Origin: Candidatus Peregrinibacteria bacterium
Lineage (GTDB): Bacteria > Patescibacteriota > Gracilibacteria > UBA1369 > JABINC01
Assembly: GCA_030700255.1 (NCBI GenBank)
Contig: JAUYJN010000005.1
Coordinates: 1-32,623, forward strand
Direction: 5' to 3'
DNA: 32,623 nucleotides
Numbering within the stretch: the first letter of the stretch is position 1; each line of letters opens with the position of its first letter. This document shows, in pieces, positions 7,465 through 19,700 of this stretch. The position numbers were made by a program, and so were the translations under genes. The notes beneath the pieces are model-generated. The model did no database searches, had not been told where the DNA came from, and saw nothing but the letters and a program-made list of their open reading frames with translations.

Positions 7465-7706
7465 ATGAAAGATGTTTTTGACCGAACCGGTTTAAGGGGA
7501 CAAACCTAGATGTTTTAACAAGATTTGCAAAAACAGAATTTGGCATAGAACAATCTGAAATAATGGCGATTCTTAAAGAATTAACAGAATATTTATCAAA
7601 AAAGGGAGAGCTTCAACAATTAGAGGTATTAAAAAATTACTTAGATGAGGCGACTAGACTGATTACAACATTCCCACGCCTACGTCAAGCTGAGGTTCCT
7701 TATTAG
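7465..7706 (+). pseudogene. Frameshifted ORF of about 80 codons, possible lost C-terminal domain of the upstream gene
   Basis: ATG 7465 opens MKDVFDRTGLRGQT and stops at TAG 7507-7509. In the -1 frame the reading continues at once as NLDVLTRFAKTEFGIEQ and on to EVPY, ending at TAG 7704-7706. Joined, the pieces make one plausible helical protein of about 80 aa, so a single-base change near 7500-7506 has split it. The site lacks a standard X XXY YYZ slippery heptamer, which favours decay or a sequence error over programmed frameshifting. The first piece is in the same frame as the 703-aa gene, only nine codons after its TAA. The whole could therefore once have been a folded domain at the end of the Pro-rich linker. 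A weak AAGG precedes the ATG. Confidence 0.5.
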
Positions 7707-7718
7707 GGACCTCTTTTT
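7692..7718 (+). terminator. Intrinsic terminator at the end of the first transcription unit
   Basis: GAGGTTCC (7692-7699) pairs with GGGACCTC (7706-7713), giving 8 bp with one G-U, a TTATTA loop, then five T residues (7714-7718). It overlaps the last codon and stop of the decayed ORF and ends exactly where the first ATG of the giant ORF begins. Confidence 0.75.
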
Positions 7719-10700
7719 ATGGTAAAATATAAAGATTTTATAAATGTACATAAAAAAACTATCCCGCTAATGCAAAACTTCCACTGTCAATTCACCCCCT
7801 CTAACTCATTCGACTCATCTCGTAAGTGTTTTTCACTCGAATCAAGGCTAGTTTGGGCAAAAGAAGCTTCAGAGAACGGAGAGAGTAGTCCTGCCGAAAT
7901 AGCAAGACATGCTATAACGCCGGAAAAGCTAGGGGAAGCTATAGTCAAACAACTTAGAAAGATTCTAAAAAAAGATATCCTTAAGGTAACTAGTGATAGT
8001 AAAGCCAGAGAAAGCACATCGCAAGAAGTAAGAATTGGAGGGAAGAACTATACAATTAAAAATGATGATTTAATACAGCTTGGATCACATCAATTAACTC
8101 GATCACTAACGGCCTCTCCACTTTGGGATGATATTAAAACTGCAATTCCAGATATAAGCAGTAGAAAAACAGAAATCATAGATTTGATGAGTTTATACAA
8201 AATTAGCATGACATCTCTTATACCAAAGGATGTATTTTGGCTTAAAACACTAAAAGAGGGGCTCTCTGAAACAGATAGAACAGAACTACAAGAGCTGGAA
8301 GATGCCTGGAATGAAACCGCCTCTCAGGACAGAGGGGAATTCAAAAAAGAGATGGAGAAAGAGTACAAGGCGGCAGTGGAAGATTCTAGAAGAAAAATGG
8401 AAGATGAAGAGGCGAAAGAAGCAGCTAAAGAGGGCCGTGCTACATCAGCACAAATGCGTGAATGGAAAAATTTTACCGATAAATTTAAAACAAAATCCGG
8501 CACAGTCGATAAATGGGAGGGTCTTACACCGGAATTAAAAACGCTTACATTAAGTAGTAATGATTTTACTGATCTTTTATCCATAGATGACATAAAGGAA
8601 ACAAAATTTATAAGAGAAGATGCCGAAGGGAAGGCATTAACATTTGAAGCAACACCGGAAGAAATAGCCCTATTTGAAAAAATAACTGCATTCATTGGGG
8701 GGAATTTAGGATTTGGAGAGAACGTAATAAGGAATATGCAATCTCAAGTATCAAATGATATCTCAAACCCAACAAGCGAACCTGAGCATATTAAACAAGC
8801 GGAAGGAATGAGATTAGTATTAGTAAACTTGAGACAATTTGCAACCGGTTCTCACATATTCAAGAAAATCCTTGAAGATTTCAAAGGAAAAGATTATCAA
8901 ACATTCTATGGAGCTTTCTACGACAACAACGGTAAGTTAACAAAAAGTAATAGCAAAGGACTAGGGAAATACATTTCAGACCTTGGATTAAAAGATGCTC
9001 TTACAACAGAAGAATATAATAAGATATTCCTTGTTGTATGTCCAGCTGCAATATATCAAACTTGCACCTCTTTAAAGAAAAAAGAAGAGGAGGCGGAAGC
9101 AAAAAGTGAACGTAAAAAAATCGCAGAAAAAGAGGCTGAAAAAATGGCGAAAGCGGAAATAGCAAGAATGAATGAGGAAAACGAACGTCAAAGAATTCAA
9201 GCACAAGAAACTGCAGAAAGAGAACAAAAAGAAGCGCTGTCCGCACAAGAAAGAGCAAAAGAAGATGCTAAAAAAGCAGAAGAAGAGGCGAAGAGACTTG
9301 AAGGTGAAAGGGCCGAAGCGGAGAAACATGATAGAGAATTAAAAGCACTTAAAGAAAAAGTAGGAACTGCTAGCACAAAAATGAAACAATATATTGACAC
9401 TGTTAACCCAAATACAACTCAATGGGTAAATTTAAAAGACTTATCAGAATTACAAAAACCAATTCAGGACGAAGAAATCGAAAATGCAAATGAAGAAAAC
9501 ACATTTGAAGATTTACGAAAAGAATATATTGAAAAGGCAATAAAAATATATATGAGGGATTTAAGAGAATTAAATGCGATAGATTTCGCAACAAAAGTAA
9601 GAGGAGATAGCGTTTATGTAGAAAGTAAGTCAAAGGTAATACAAATCCCAGGGGGGGATACAACTACTATACCAGCGAAAAAAACATACATATCATTAAC
9701 TATTTTTACCCTTGCACTAGAACGAACCGGGCTCAATGAGTACAAAAGATATTACTCAAGAGAGGCGAAGGATACGAGAGATGCCCTGTTGGCAAAGGCT
9801 ACAAAAGCATTTGAAATTTTCAAAAAAGCAGACACACCAAATGAAGACATAGCCCCGGAAGATCTGGCAAAACCGGAATTCGCACAAATATTTGCTGAAT
9901 TTAAATCCGGATCAGCTCCAGCCATCGCTTCAAACACGCCAAAACCAAAAACACAAGAAAAACAAAATCCATTTGATGATCTCGGGGATGATGCAAAGTT
10001 TACACAAACAAGAGGAAATGCACTCAGATTTGCGAAGTCAGGAAATATGAATAAAGCGAAACCATTATATGAAGAGGCACTTAAGTATGTAGAAGATAAT
10101 TACAACCTTGGAGAAGGGGCGAATTCAGTCAAAATAATAGATAAGTACCTGGCAGTAGGTATTGAATACATAAACTATCTTTACAAGAGCATGGGAAGCA
10201 AAGCAGACGTAAAGCATTTTAAAAAAACCGTCGAACGCTTATCTAAAGTAAAAGATTACTGTCATGAATTTAAAATGCCTCTAGCTCAATGGGAACGGGC
10301 TTCAAGTCAAATACACGAAATAAAACTAATAAAATTTGGAACTGGCCCTGATAAAAGTTCAGAACTAAACTTCGCTGCACAAATAGCAGATCCAAGGGCC
10401 AAAGCCACATTTACAAGAATAGAAAGTAATGCAATAGAAGATACCAAGGGTGAAAAAGAAGCTTCTACATTTTTCTTTGAAGGAACATATACATTTGAGA
10501 ATATAAATACAATCTTTACACAGAGCAAGCTCACGATAAACAACGTCGAAGTATCCTTAGAAAAAGGTAAAAAGTATAAAATAGAACAAAAGAATGGTGT
10601 TTCAAAAATAATTGAGATTATAAATAAAGGGACGTTACCAAATGGCGACACCCGTGTCACCTACAAAATAGATGATAAAACAAAAACTATTGTCATACCA

Positions 10701-13700
10701 AAGGATGGTGAATACAAAGTGATAGTCGAAGGTAGCATTGTGTATAAAATACCTTCAGTGGAAGAAATAGACGTCGCAAGCCTAAACAAAAGATTAAAGC
10801 AACTTGGGAAAATCAAAATAACAGAAGAACCCACTGAAGCTATTGCAGAGAGTAAAGATGTACAAGAAGAAACAAAACCTGCAATCGAAGAAAAACCAAA
10901 AGTTCACTCATATGGTCTACCGGAAGATAGGGCTGCGCTCGCCGGTTACATAAAGACAACCGAGGAACTATATATAAATAATGGAAATATAGTTAGTGCA
11001 TCGATTATTGCGGAGACAATAGAAAAGGAATTTCCAAATATGGAAGGTGATGCTGCTCTGTATTTTGCAGATATGTGTATGGCTATAGCTGATGGTCTTT
11101 ATAAACAATTGGCAAATGATGAGAGGACAGATTATGCAGACGTGGATATACGCTTAACTGAAGCGTTAGAATATTTTGAAAAAGCAAGTAAATATTCAGA
11201 GGTGGCAAAAGCTACCGGAAGTATAATAACCAGTGAAGTCCTAGATCAAAATCTAAGTAGTCATAGCTTGGGACAACTACAAAGAATTCAAATAAGTGAT
11301 ATTTCCGATTATAAAATCACAAGAACTTTTGATGTAAAAATAGATCCGATTGATAAAAAAATATCAGAGAAAATCAGTGCCGCAATTGAGGAAATAAATA
11401 AAGAGCGGAAAAAAACTAAATTCAAAAAATCATACATCAAAGATAATAGTATATTTGTTTATGTTTTCTCAGGAGACTCAATAAATAATAGCATAATCGA
11501 TACAACGACAAAGTCACCACTATCTCTCAAAGAAATAGATGCTAAAAGAGTTGCAGACTTGGCCATCGCTGAAGCAGAGTTAGAAGTGGAGACGCAAGAA
11601 GAGCATGTCGCAGAACCTGTGGTAGAAACCGAGGCGGAAAGAATCACAAAAGAATTTGATACAAAAATAGCATATCTTATGAATGCTGATGAAAAGCCTG
11701 AAGTCGATGAAATGCTAAAACAAAGAATTGATTTCGATCAAATACTCGATTTATATAAATTGACTGAATTTGGAAGTTCAGACAAAAAGACAAGTTATGA
11801 AGGTCTCGCAGAGAAATTCATAAGTCTTGCGATAGATGGCATGATGTCAAAAATGGAAAGTTCATTCACTATTTCTCAAACAAATAATGGCAGAAGACAA
11901 TCATGGTTAAAAGATAACAAATACTCTACAGAAAACTTCCTTGATTACTACTTTGAAAAAATGGGTGTTAAAGAATTTAAGACGAAACTCATTAGCAATG
12001 AAGATATTAAAGAAAAAGCCGAAACACAATTAAATGGAAGTGAATATGTAAAAACCGCCCTACTCTTCGATGTTTCAATTAGTGATAAATTTAAAGCTAT
12101 AGTATCAAAAGCAGATACAAAAACTGTAGGTGAATGGATTTACCCGGATAGAGTGCCGGACCCTATTACAGATGCAGGACTTTCAAAGATGTTAGCACCT
12201 GCAAGATATTTAAGGTGGGTTAAAGAAGAAGTCTTCAAAGATCAAAGAGATCTGTTCCATGAAGATGATAGAGATGCTGCAGAAAAAATAATAAAAGATT
12301 TTTTGATAGCGAATCTAAGCAATGATAGCCTTAAAAAAACTGCTGAAGAAGTAAATAAATATGAAGAAGTGCCAATCACCGATCTCGAAAATGCAACAAA
12401 AGAAATCCTCGCTACAGATATATTTATGAATGCGGCAACACTTGAAAGTGAGTTGATTGAGAAATTTGAAAACAAGTCTGATGGAACAAAGCAAAGGCTC
12501 GCAATCAGTTCAACAGACGGTGATAGTACAAATGAAGGTATAAGATTCAGACAACTTGCACTGGTTGCATTCAGAGAAAAATTTGAACACTTCAAAAATG
12601 ATACGAATAAAGCACCATATAGCTCAAGTGAGGCATTGAGAGAAAGCTGGCTAACCGTATATCAAGCTTACAATATCCAAACATTCTCACCAAAGAGCTT
12701 TGAAATATTTGAACTAACTGATGCGCCTCGGCACATAGACAGAAGTGACCCTCTAGATAAAGCTCTTGGAGATTTGATGCGTGATGCAGTGATGTATTTC
12801 GCAGAAATATATTTGAAAGAAGCATTGCAAGAAGCGAAATTTAACGGAGTTGATTTCCGGGCGAAATTTGCAGTAAAGGACGGTTCAGGAAATATCACAT
12901 ACGATGAAAAAGCATTCTTCCGTGCTATTGCAGAAACAGAAATACCTGATGCCGAAGGCGACATATATGCATCGCTAGATTATGTGACACATTTCTTAAA
13001 TGATTTTGATTCATTTAAATTTGAAAAAAGGGTTGCAAAAGCTATCAATCCGGAAACAAAAATACTCGATACAGCCTACGTATATTCAGGGGATTCTAAA
13101 AAAGTGGAAACATGGAGAGATGGAGCAAAGGAAACTACAGAATCTTATAATGAAAACGAAATTAAAAGTAATAAACCAGCCTTAGATTTCATCAAATGGT
13201 TTGGAAAAGAAACAAAGTCAAATGTTCCAAAGAAGATAGATCCTAGTGTGCTTTCGGCAATGACCGGGAGGCTTGTTGCAACTTTAAATAATGAACCTGT
13301 CCCAGCTGAAGTTGCTTCAACACAACCGGAAATAATGGTGGGAGATGAGAAATTTACACTTGAAGCTATAAGCGAGGCCGTCACCAAACAAGGACTCATG
13401 GACGGTAAACGTTGGGATCAAATCAAGATAAACGATATATTTTTAGCAAATATAATGCTTAATTCAGCATACGTCGATGATGCTGTTAGAATTTATATGG
13501 AAGGTAATAAAGATGAAGCAAATGTTGAAAATAGAAATGGGTTCTTCTACAGATATCTAAGAAAAACTTATAAGAAAAAAGATAGGGAAGCCTTATTAGC
13601 ACTTACTCCTGACAAACTCACAGACAAGCTTAATAAAGAATATGAAATCCCTCGTGAACATCTAGTTCATAATTTCGATGTAGCCGGAAAATTAAGAGAA

Positions 13701-16700
13701 TATCAAGAAGAAACGCTTGGAGCAGAAAGTGTCACGGCGACACTTGAGCGAGAAGAAGATGAACTAATAGCAGAAACAAGGAAAGATGAAGAAGATGAAA
13801 AAACTACTCTACGTAGCAAGGCTGCGGAGATTGAAGACCAAAGAATTCAAGCCATCGCCGAAAGATTAATTGATAGTGATGCTCTAGCAGCTAAAACTCT
13901 AATAAAAGGAATGAGCCATCAAGAATCAAAAGCTTCAGAAAGAGGAATTTCTGAGGCAAGAGATACAACTAAAACGACAGCCGAATTCTTGAATAGAACA
14001 CCGGATGCGGAAGTCCAAGCAATGTTTGATAACATAAATGCATTTATAAAATCAGAGATTAATAATGCCGATCCAAAAGCAACTCAACTTAGAGCTGCTC
14101 AGATTGTAATCAAAGATATTTTAATAAATGCTGCGCATGAAAATGGTATAAGACCTCCACTTAAAAAATATGATCTCGGACAAGTACTCATACTAAATAA
14201 TTTACGCATCGCAAATCATTTGGTAAATGTTATGCAAGATCAATCTACTGAGATGGTACCTGAAGAATTAGACCAAATGCTCACAGAGTTATTTGAAAAA
14301 GATGATACATTTAGAGAGCTACTTTTCAGAGACGGTCTGTCACTCGAACCACTTAAAACAGCTTGGATCGAAGCAAGAAACAAAGAACCACAAAAATTAA
14401 CAGCCGACCTACTCCGCGAAATACTTCTCCGTCTTCCAAGTACAGAAGAGCAAATCAAACAAATCCCAAGTGAAATAATGCTCCGGTGGTATGAGAAAAC
14501 AGCTGACGGCGAACTCGTATTCAAAGAGCAATTAGATACAATGAAAATCGTCCTAATCATACTAAATAGTTTCGGATTTAGAATCCAATCTCTTGATCCG
14601 CCAACTACTTCTTCTGAAAATGAATTAGCAAATGAAGTACTCACACGAATAAAAGATATCCTTAATATTTATCACCCTCGTAACGAAGCTCTCGGGGACA
14701 AAAACAAGGATGGAGAACCGGGCAGGGATTACACTCTTAAAGACCCGTATAAAGCTAAACTTTTAAGGCTCACACCTTTGGCGGAAGCTGCGACATTTGA
14801 AGACGCAAGTTCAGCTGAAAAATTTGAAACATTAAAAGCTGCCTTCTTTGACGCAATAGGAAATGTAAGGGATCGCCGAGACAGAGCCTCAACTCTGGAA
14901 CCTTACCGAGAAGTTCTAACTTATCTCAATGACAAGGATTTAAGTGTTAATACAGATAAACAATATATGACACTATTTTACGAGACCTTAATGACAATGA
15001 AGGCTCCTGAAAAAACTGAAGTCATAAGAAGTGAAGAGTTAACCGTACGTGAGCAAGTAATAGATGCTGAACGCACAAAACTTGCAGAAGAAACAAATTT
15101 ACAAAATTCATTACTCGAACAACTTTATAGAGAAAACGTATTAATAGATGCAAAAGAAACGATCGATGAAACGGGAGGACTCAAACTAAAAGATTCAAAA
15201 GTTGACTTCAGTAATTTACAACATTTAAGTCGCAATGTATTCTCAGAAAAATTCAGATACGCAGTCAAAGGCGGGGAATTTCTAACGGGAAAAGAAGCGG
15301 GAGAAGCTTACGGAACAGCACTGAACCTCCTACTTTCAAGCAAAGCCGCTGATAAATCAATTGTCGGGTTCGGTGATTTTGCACTAAGTAAATTTTATAA
15401 AAACACCGCCGGAATAGATTCCCCATTACAAGCGAAAGAAAAATTCTTCAGTGATTACAAGGACATAAAAGATGTTTTAAAAACTATCGCAGAACATCAG
15501 GATAAAAATCCTGAAATAGAAGGATTCGAAAAAGGATATGAAAACGAACCTTGGTACAAAGCATACAAACCACTTGCGAAACGTACGGCACGTATACTTT
15601 ATGATCAACTGCAAAGAGATGGCGTACTAGAGAAAAAACTCATAATAGACCCTAAAACACTTAAATTTTTAGAAGAAACACTACTACGTGGAGAAGCTCC
15701 TAAAAGTCTGGAAATGATGGAGACTGAAATGGAAAGCTATATGGTAAGCAGCTCGAAAATTATAGATGTATTAAAGAAAATCAATGAAGAAATCGGTATT
15801 GTAAACATGATCGAAAGTACCGAAGAAAACGCAGATCAAACAAGGCTTTATACAATTACCGGATATAGTCGGTTACACTCTCCATACAATGATAAAAATC
15901 AGCCGGAATACGTTTCATTTGCAGAGTACCTGGAAAGACTACATCTACTGCAAACTCAGATGAATATTTACAATGGTATGGATAGAGAAATGAATAAAGA
16001 AACATCGCCTCATCAACTTTGGCTTAAAAAATGGAAAGAAAAAAGTTTCGATAAAACAACCAAAGAAACATATAGATGGTTGACCGGTGATTTCACTACG
16101 AGAGACCAAGGGGAAATGATCAATTTCTTAAACGAAGTTCTCAACAAATATAATAAAGAAAGGCCGGAAATCTTGAGATCCGCACATAAGCAGTGGACGC
16201 TCGAAGAAATCAAGCAAGCTCGCAGATTTGATGCAATGCATGAAGGCATCGCTGCAAATAACCAATTAAATGATCCAAGATCATACAAAGACAAAAGATT
16301 TGGCACATTACTGGAAGACGCAGAAACTGACGCAAACTTACAATTTGAAAATCTCAAAGATGCTTCCGGACCATGGAGCGAACATGACATTGCATTCAAC
16401 TACGGACTCACAAGTGAGAATTCAAGACTGCAAAGTTTCGAAGCGGTTTACATTTCAAATAGAATGAAAAAAGATTTCGTTGAAGCGTTAAAGTCACTCG
16501 ATATAAGACCACCGGAAAAGAAGCAAAAAATGATAGATGCTTTCCAAAATAATCCTGACGATATAGCCAAATTATTTTATGCAATTCTTGGCAAAGAAGA
16601 AACAAGGAAACGTCCAGGGTTCTTCAAAGTGAATTTCGAAGAAGTAAAAATAGGAACCGATAGAGTAAAAAGACCTTGGGCGGTAATGGATATTCCACAA

Positions 16701-19700
16701 GTAGACTGTGCGAGTTTCTTAGAAAAAAATCAAGAAATAATTCAAGATTTAACATGGAAGACCCCTACTCTAAGAGAGATTGTACTTGCCAAAGGAACCC
16801 CTGGATTCATCGAGTTTTTCCAAAGAGGTGAAGTCCTCGAACATATAGTATATGACCAATCAGAAGCAGCAATGGCAAGGTTACAAACATCAGAAAATCC
16901 GCTTGATAGTTTGATGGAATACACACTTCGAATTCATGAAATAAGCGATAGAGGAAAATCAATCGACAGACCAAACCGTGCAGAATTAGAACAAAAAGCC
17001 AAAGAACAATATACGGATTTATACGAGATGTATGTAAATCGTGACTCAGCATGGCAACAATATACAAGCAATACATTTGTGATGAGCAACGACCCTGAAC
17101 TCAAAAAAACAGAAGAATTGAAATTCAAAGGTAAATATGCGGACAAACTCCTAAAAGACGGTATCTCGACTATGAGCTTCATGCTTGAATACCCAATTAC
17201 ATGGGATACAAAATATGACAGATTTATAGATGTTGATACTGTTCATAATTTGTATGAAGCAATAGGGATTCTATTTGCCGAGAATCTAAGTGGATTTGGA
17301 GTAGACAATGAAAATATTGAAATAAGCACACTACAAAAACTTCTTATAATACGTGATTCAAATGAAAAGATTTTTGATGCAAACAATAAAACGAGATCGG
17401 ATCGAATGTCTAAATTAAAACCTAGACACATAGATGCTATAGCGACTGCGATGCAGTTCGGAAAAATCTACAAAAAAGCAATCGAACAAGGTGAAAATAG
17501 AAAACAAATGGTATTTGATATTTTTAGAAGTAAAAAAGATGGAGGTATAGATATAGCCTCATTGTTGAAAGCACAGGACGTGGCATTTAAAGCGAAAGGT
17601 GTCGATCTTACAGCTGATGAACTTTATAAAATAGGTGATGACCTACGTACAAGACTCGCTAACAACACACTCAGCCATATAGAACTAAGTCGAGATATGG
17701 AGGGCGCAGCCATAGAATATATGGACTTCCGAACTTTACTTGCCTTCCCTGTCGAGGGTTACGAAGGCATAGATGATGAAGTATTCATGCAATGGAAACT
17801 GAAAGTAAGTGGACAAGCAAAAGAGCTATTCACCGAAAGAATGCGCCATCTGGTCGCACCATTCATTGATGCCGAATTAACACCTTCAAACCTTGATAAA
17901 ATTCTACAAGCCTATGTTGATATACAAGATTTAAAGCATAAACAATTAGAAATTAAACCGTATGGCGATGAATATTCCAATATAGAAAGTGAAATAAAAA
18001 ACATAGATAAAAAGTTAAGCAAACCTATGCCGCCGGAGGCAAAAACAAAGCTTGAAGAAAGAAAACAACGTTTGATAATTGCCAAAGAAACACTAAAGAA
18101 ATCAAAAGAAGATTACGATGCACTAAGTACAAAAATTGGAATAATAAATGATATATTGGAAAAAGAAATCGGAATTGATTATGCGGTAGAAAAATTAGAA
18201 AAATTACTTGTAAATGATTATGGTGAACTTTTGAGAAAAGCTGTAACTGATTTACCGAAAATCGATGCTGCGAGCTTCTTCGGAGGATTTGGAATGAATG
18301 TAGATGTTATGGCGGAGAGAGCACAGCTCGGATGGAATGCGGGAATCAATCTGCCAAAAGAACATCGGATAGATCTAATGCTAACAGTCACTCCGGGAGA
18401 CGGAGCCGGCGTTCAAGCCGGAGGATCAAAAGGATGGAACGAGCTCGGTGCGGAGGGCAGAGGAAAAGTACAAATTTTCGCGCATGGAGGATTTAATGCG
18501 GGACTAAATGATACGGTAGCAAGGTTCAATGGAGGAGTCGAATATTCAAAACTTGAAGGCGGAAGACGTGAGTCACGTGGAAGTATAGGAGCCTTTGCAA
18601 CTGCAGAAATAGGACCGGATGGAATCAAAGCGACTATTGGAGCTATGGCTTCAGTCGGGGGATTATCACCTGAAGAAAAGGAAATAAAATACAAAAAAGA
18701 ACTTAAAGCCGGAAGGGAAGGAATTCTTAAAAAAGAATACGAACGCGTCGATGCTTACGTAGAAGCTACGGTTACAGGGTCTTACGCTGAAAAAGAAGCT
18801 ATAAAAAAATCCATAATGGAAGCCATGGAAGATGTGTTCTTAAGAGCTATTATAGATGCGGAGGCCGGACGTGCGGCAATGCCAAAAACAATAGAATTAA
18901 CAAGATTCGAGGTCGGAGTAAGTGTCGGACTGGATAAAAATATAGCCACTCTCGGACTCCCTGTACAATTACATATGGCATTTGTATTCTCTGTAGATGG
19001 GAGAGTTTTTGTAACCAGAGTTGCAACACCGGAACACATAATGGATGAGGCCTCTGACAATGAAATAATGAGAATACTTGAAGATGAAGGAATTAAAGCC
19101 GGAGAAATGACACTAACTTCTCCACTAACTATCGATGACAACAATATGCTTTCAAGTGCAACGGCCAGAGGAATGATCGAAAGGGCTGAAGATGCAAAAG
19201 ACATACTTATCAAAGTCGGTGAAGGTGGAGAAAAGATATATACAAAAAAAGGTGATGAAGGTCTCAAACTCAAAGGTGCATATGAAAAATCAGTCACACT
19301 TGGGAATTTGGAAGAGGCAAAAAGCAAATTCACCGAGGATTTCAATAAATACATGGACATATATCGTGACAAAATCAAAGCGGCACAAATCAGACTCGAA
19401 CCAATTCCGGGCGATATCCACAAAAAACGTCTCGTACTTTACAACACACCTGGAATCACAGAAATCCACATGGATCCGACATCTGAAGATTTAATGGAAA
19501 TAGATGCAAATGGGAATATGATTTTCGACTTCGCATCGGGATTCCCGATTATCACAAAAGAAGTATTTGAATTCGAAGCGGAAAATTACGGGGCAAATAC
19601 GGTAAATATAATTACGATCAAATTTAACCGTCATCTTTCACGTAAACAAATCGAAGCAAGTGAAAGAAACTATTACACGGTGATGAGAAATGATGAGGAC

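Noticed and set aside
7500-7506. Programmed -1 frameshift site
   Set aside because: No X XXY YYZ heptamer and no clear stimulatory structure immediately downstream; decay or a sequence error is simpler.
18782-19423. A 213-codon minus-strand frame inside the giant gene
   Set aside because: Its Ser/Leu/Ile-rich translation is what Lys/Glu-rich coding DNA gives on the opposite strand; no start or promoter context.
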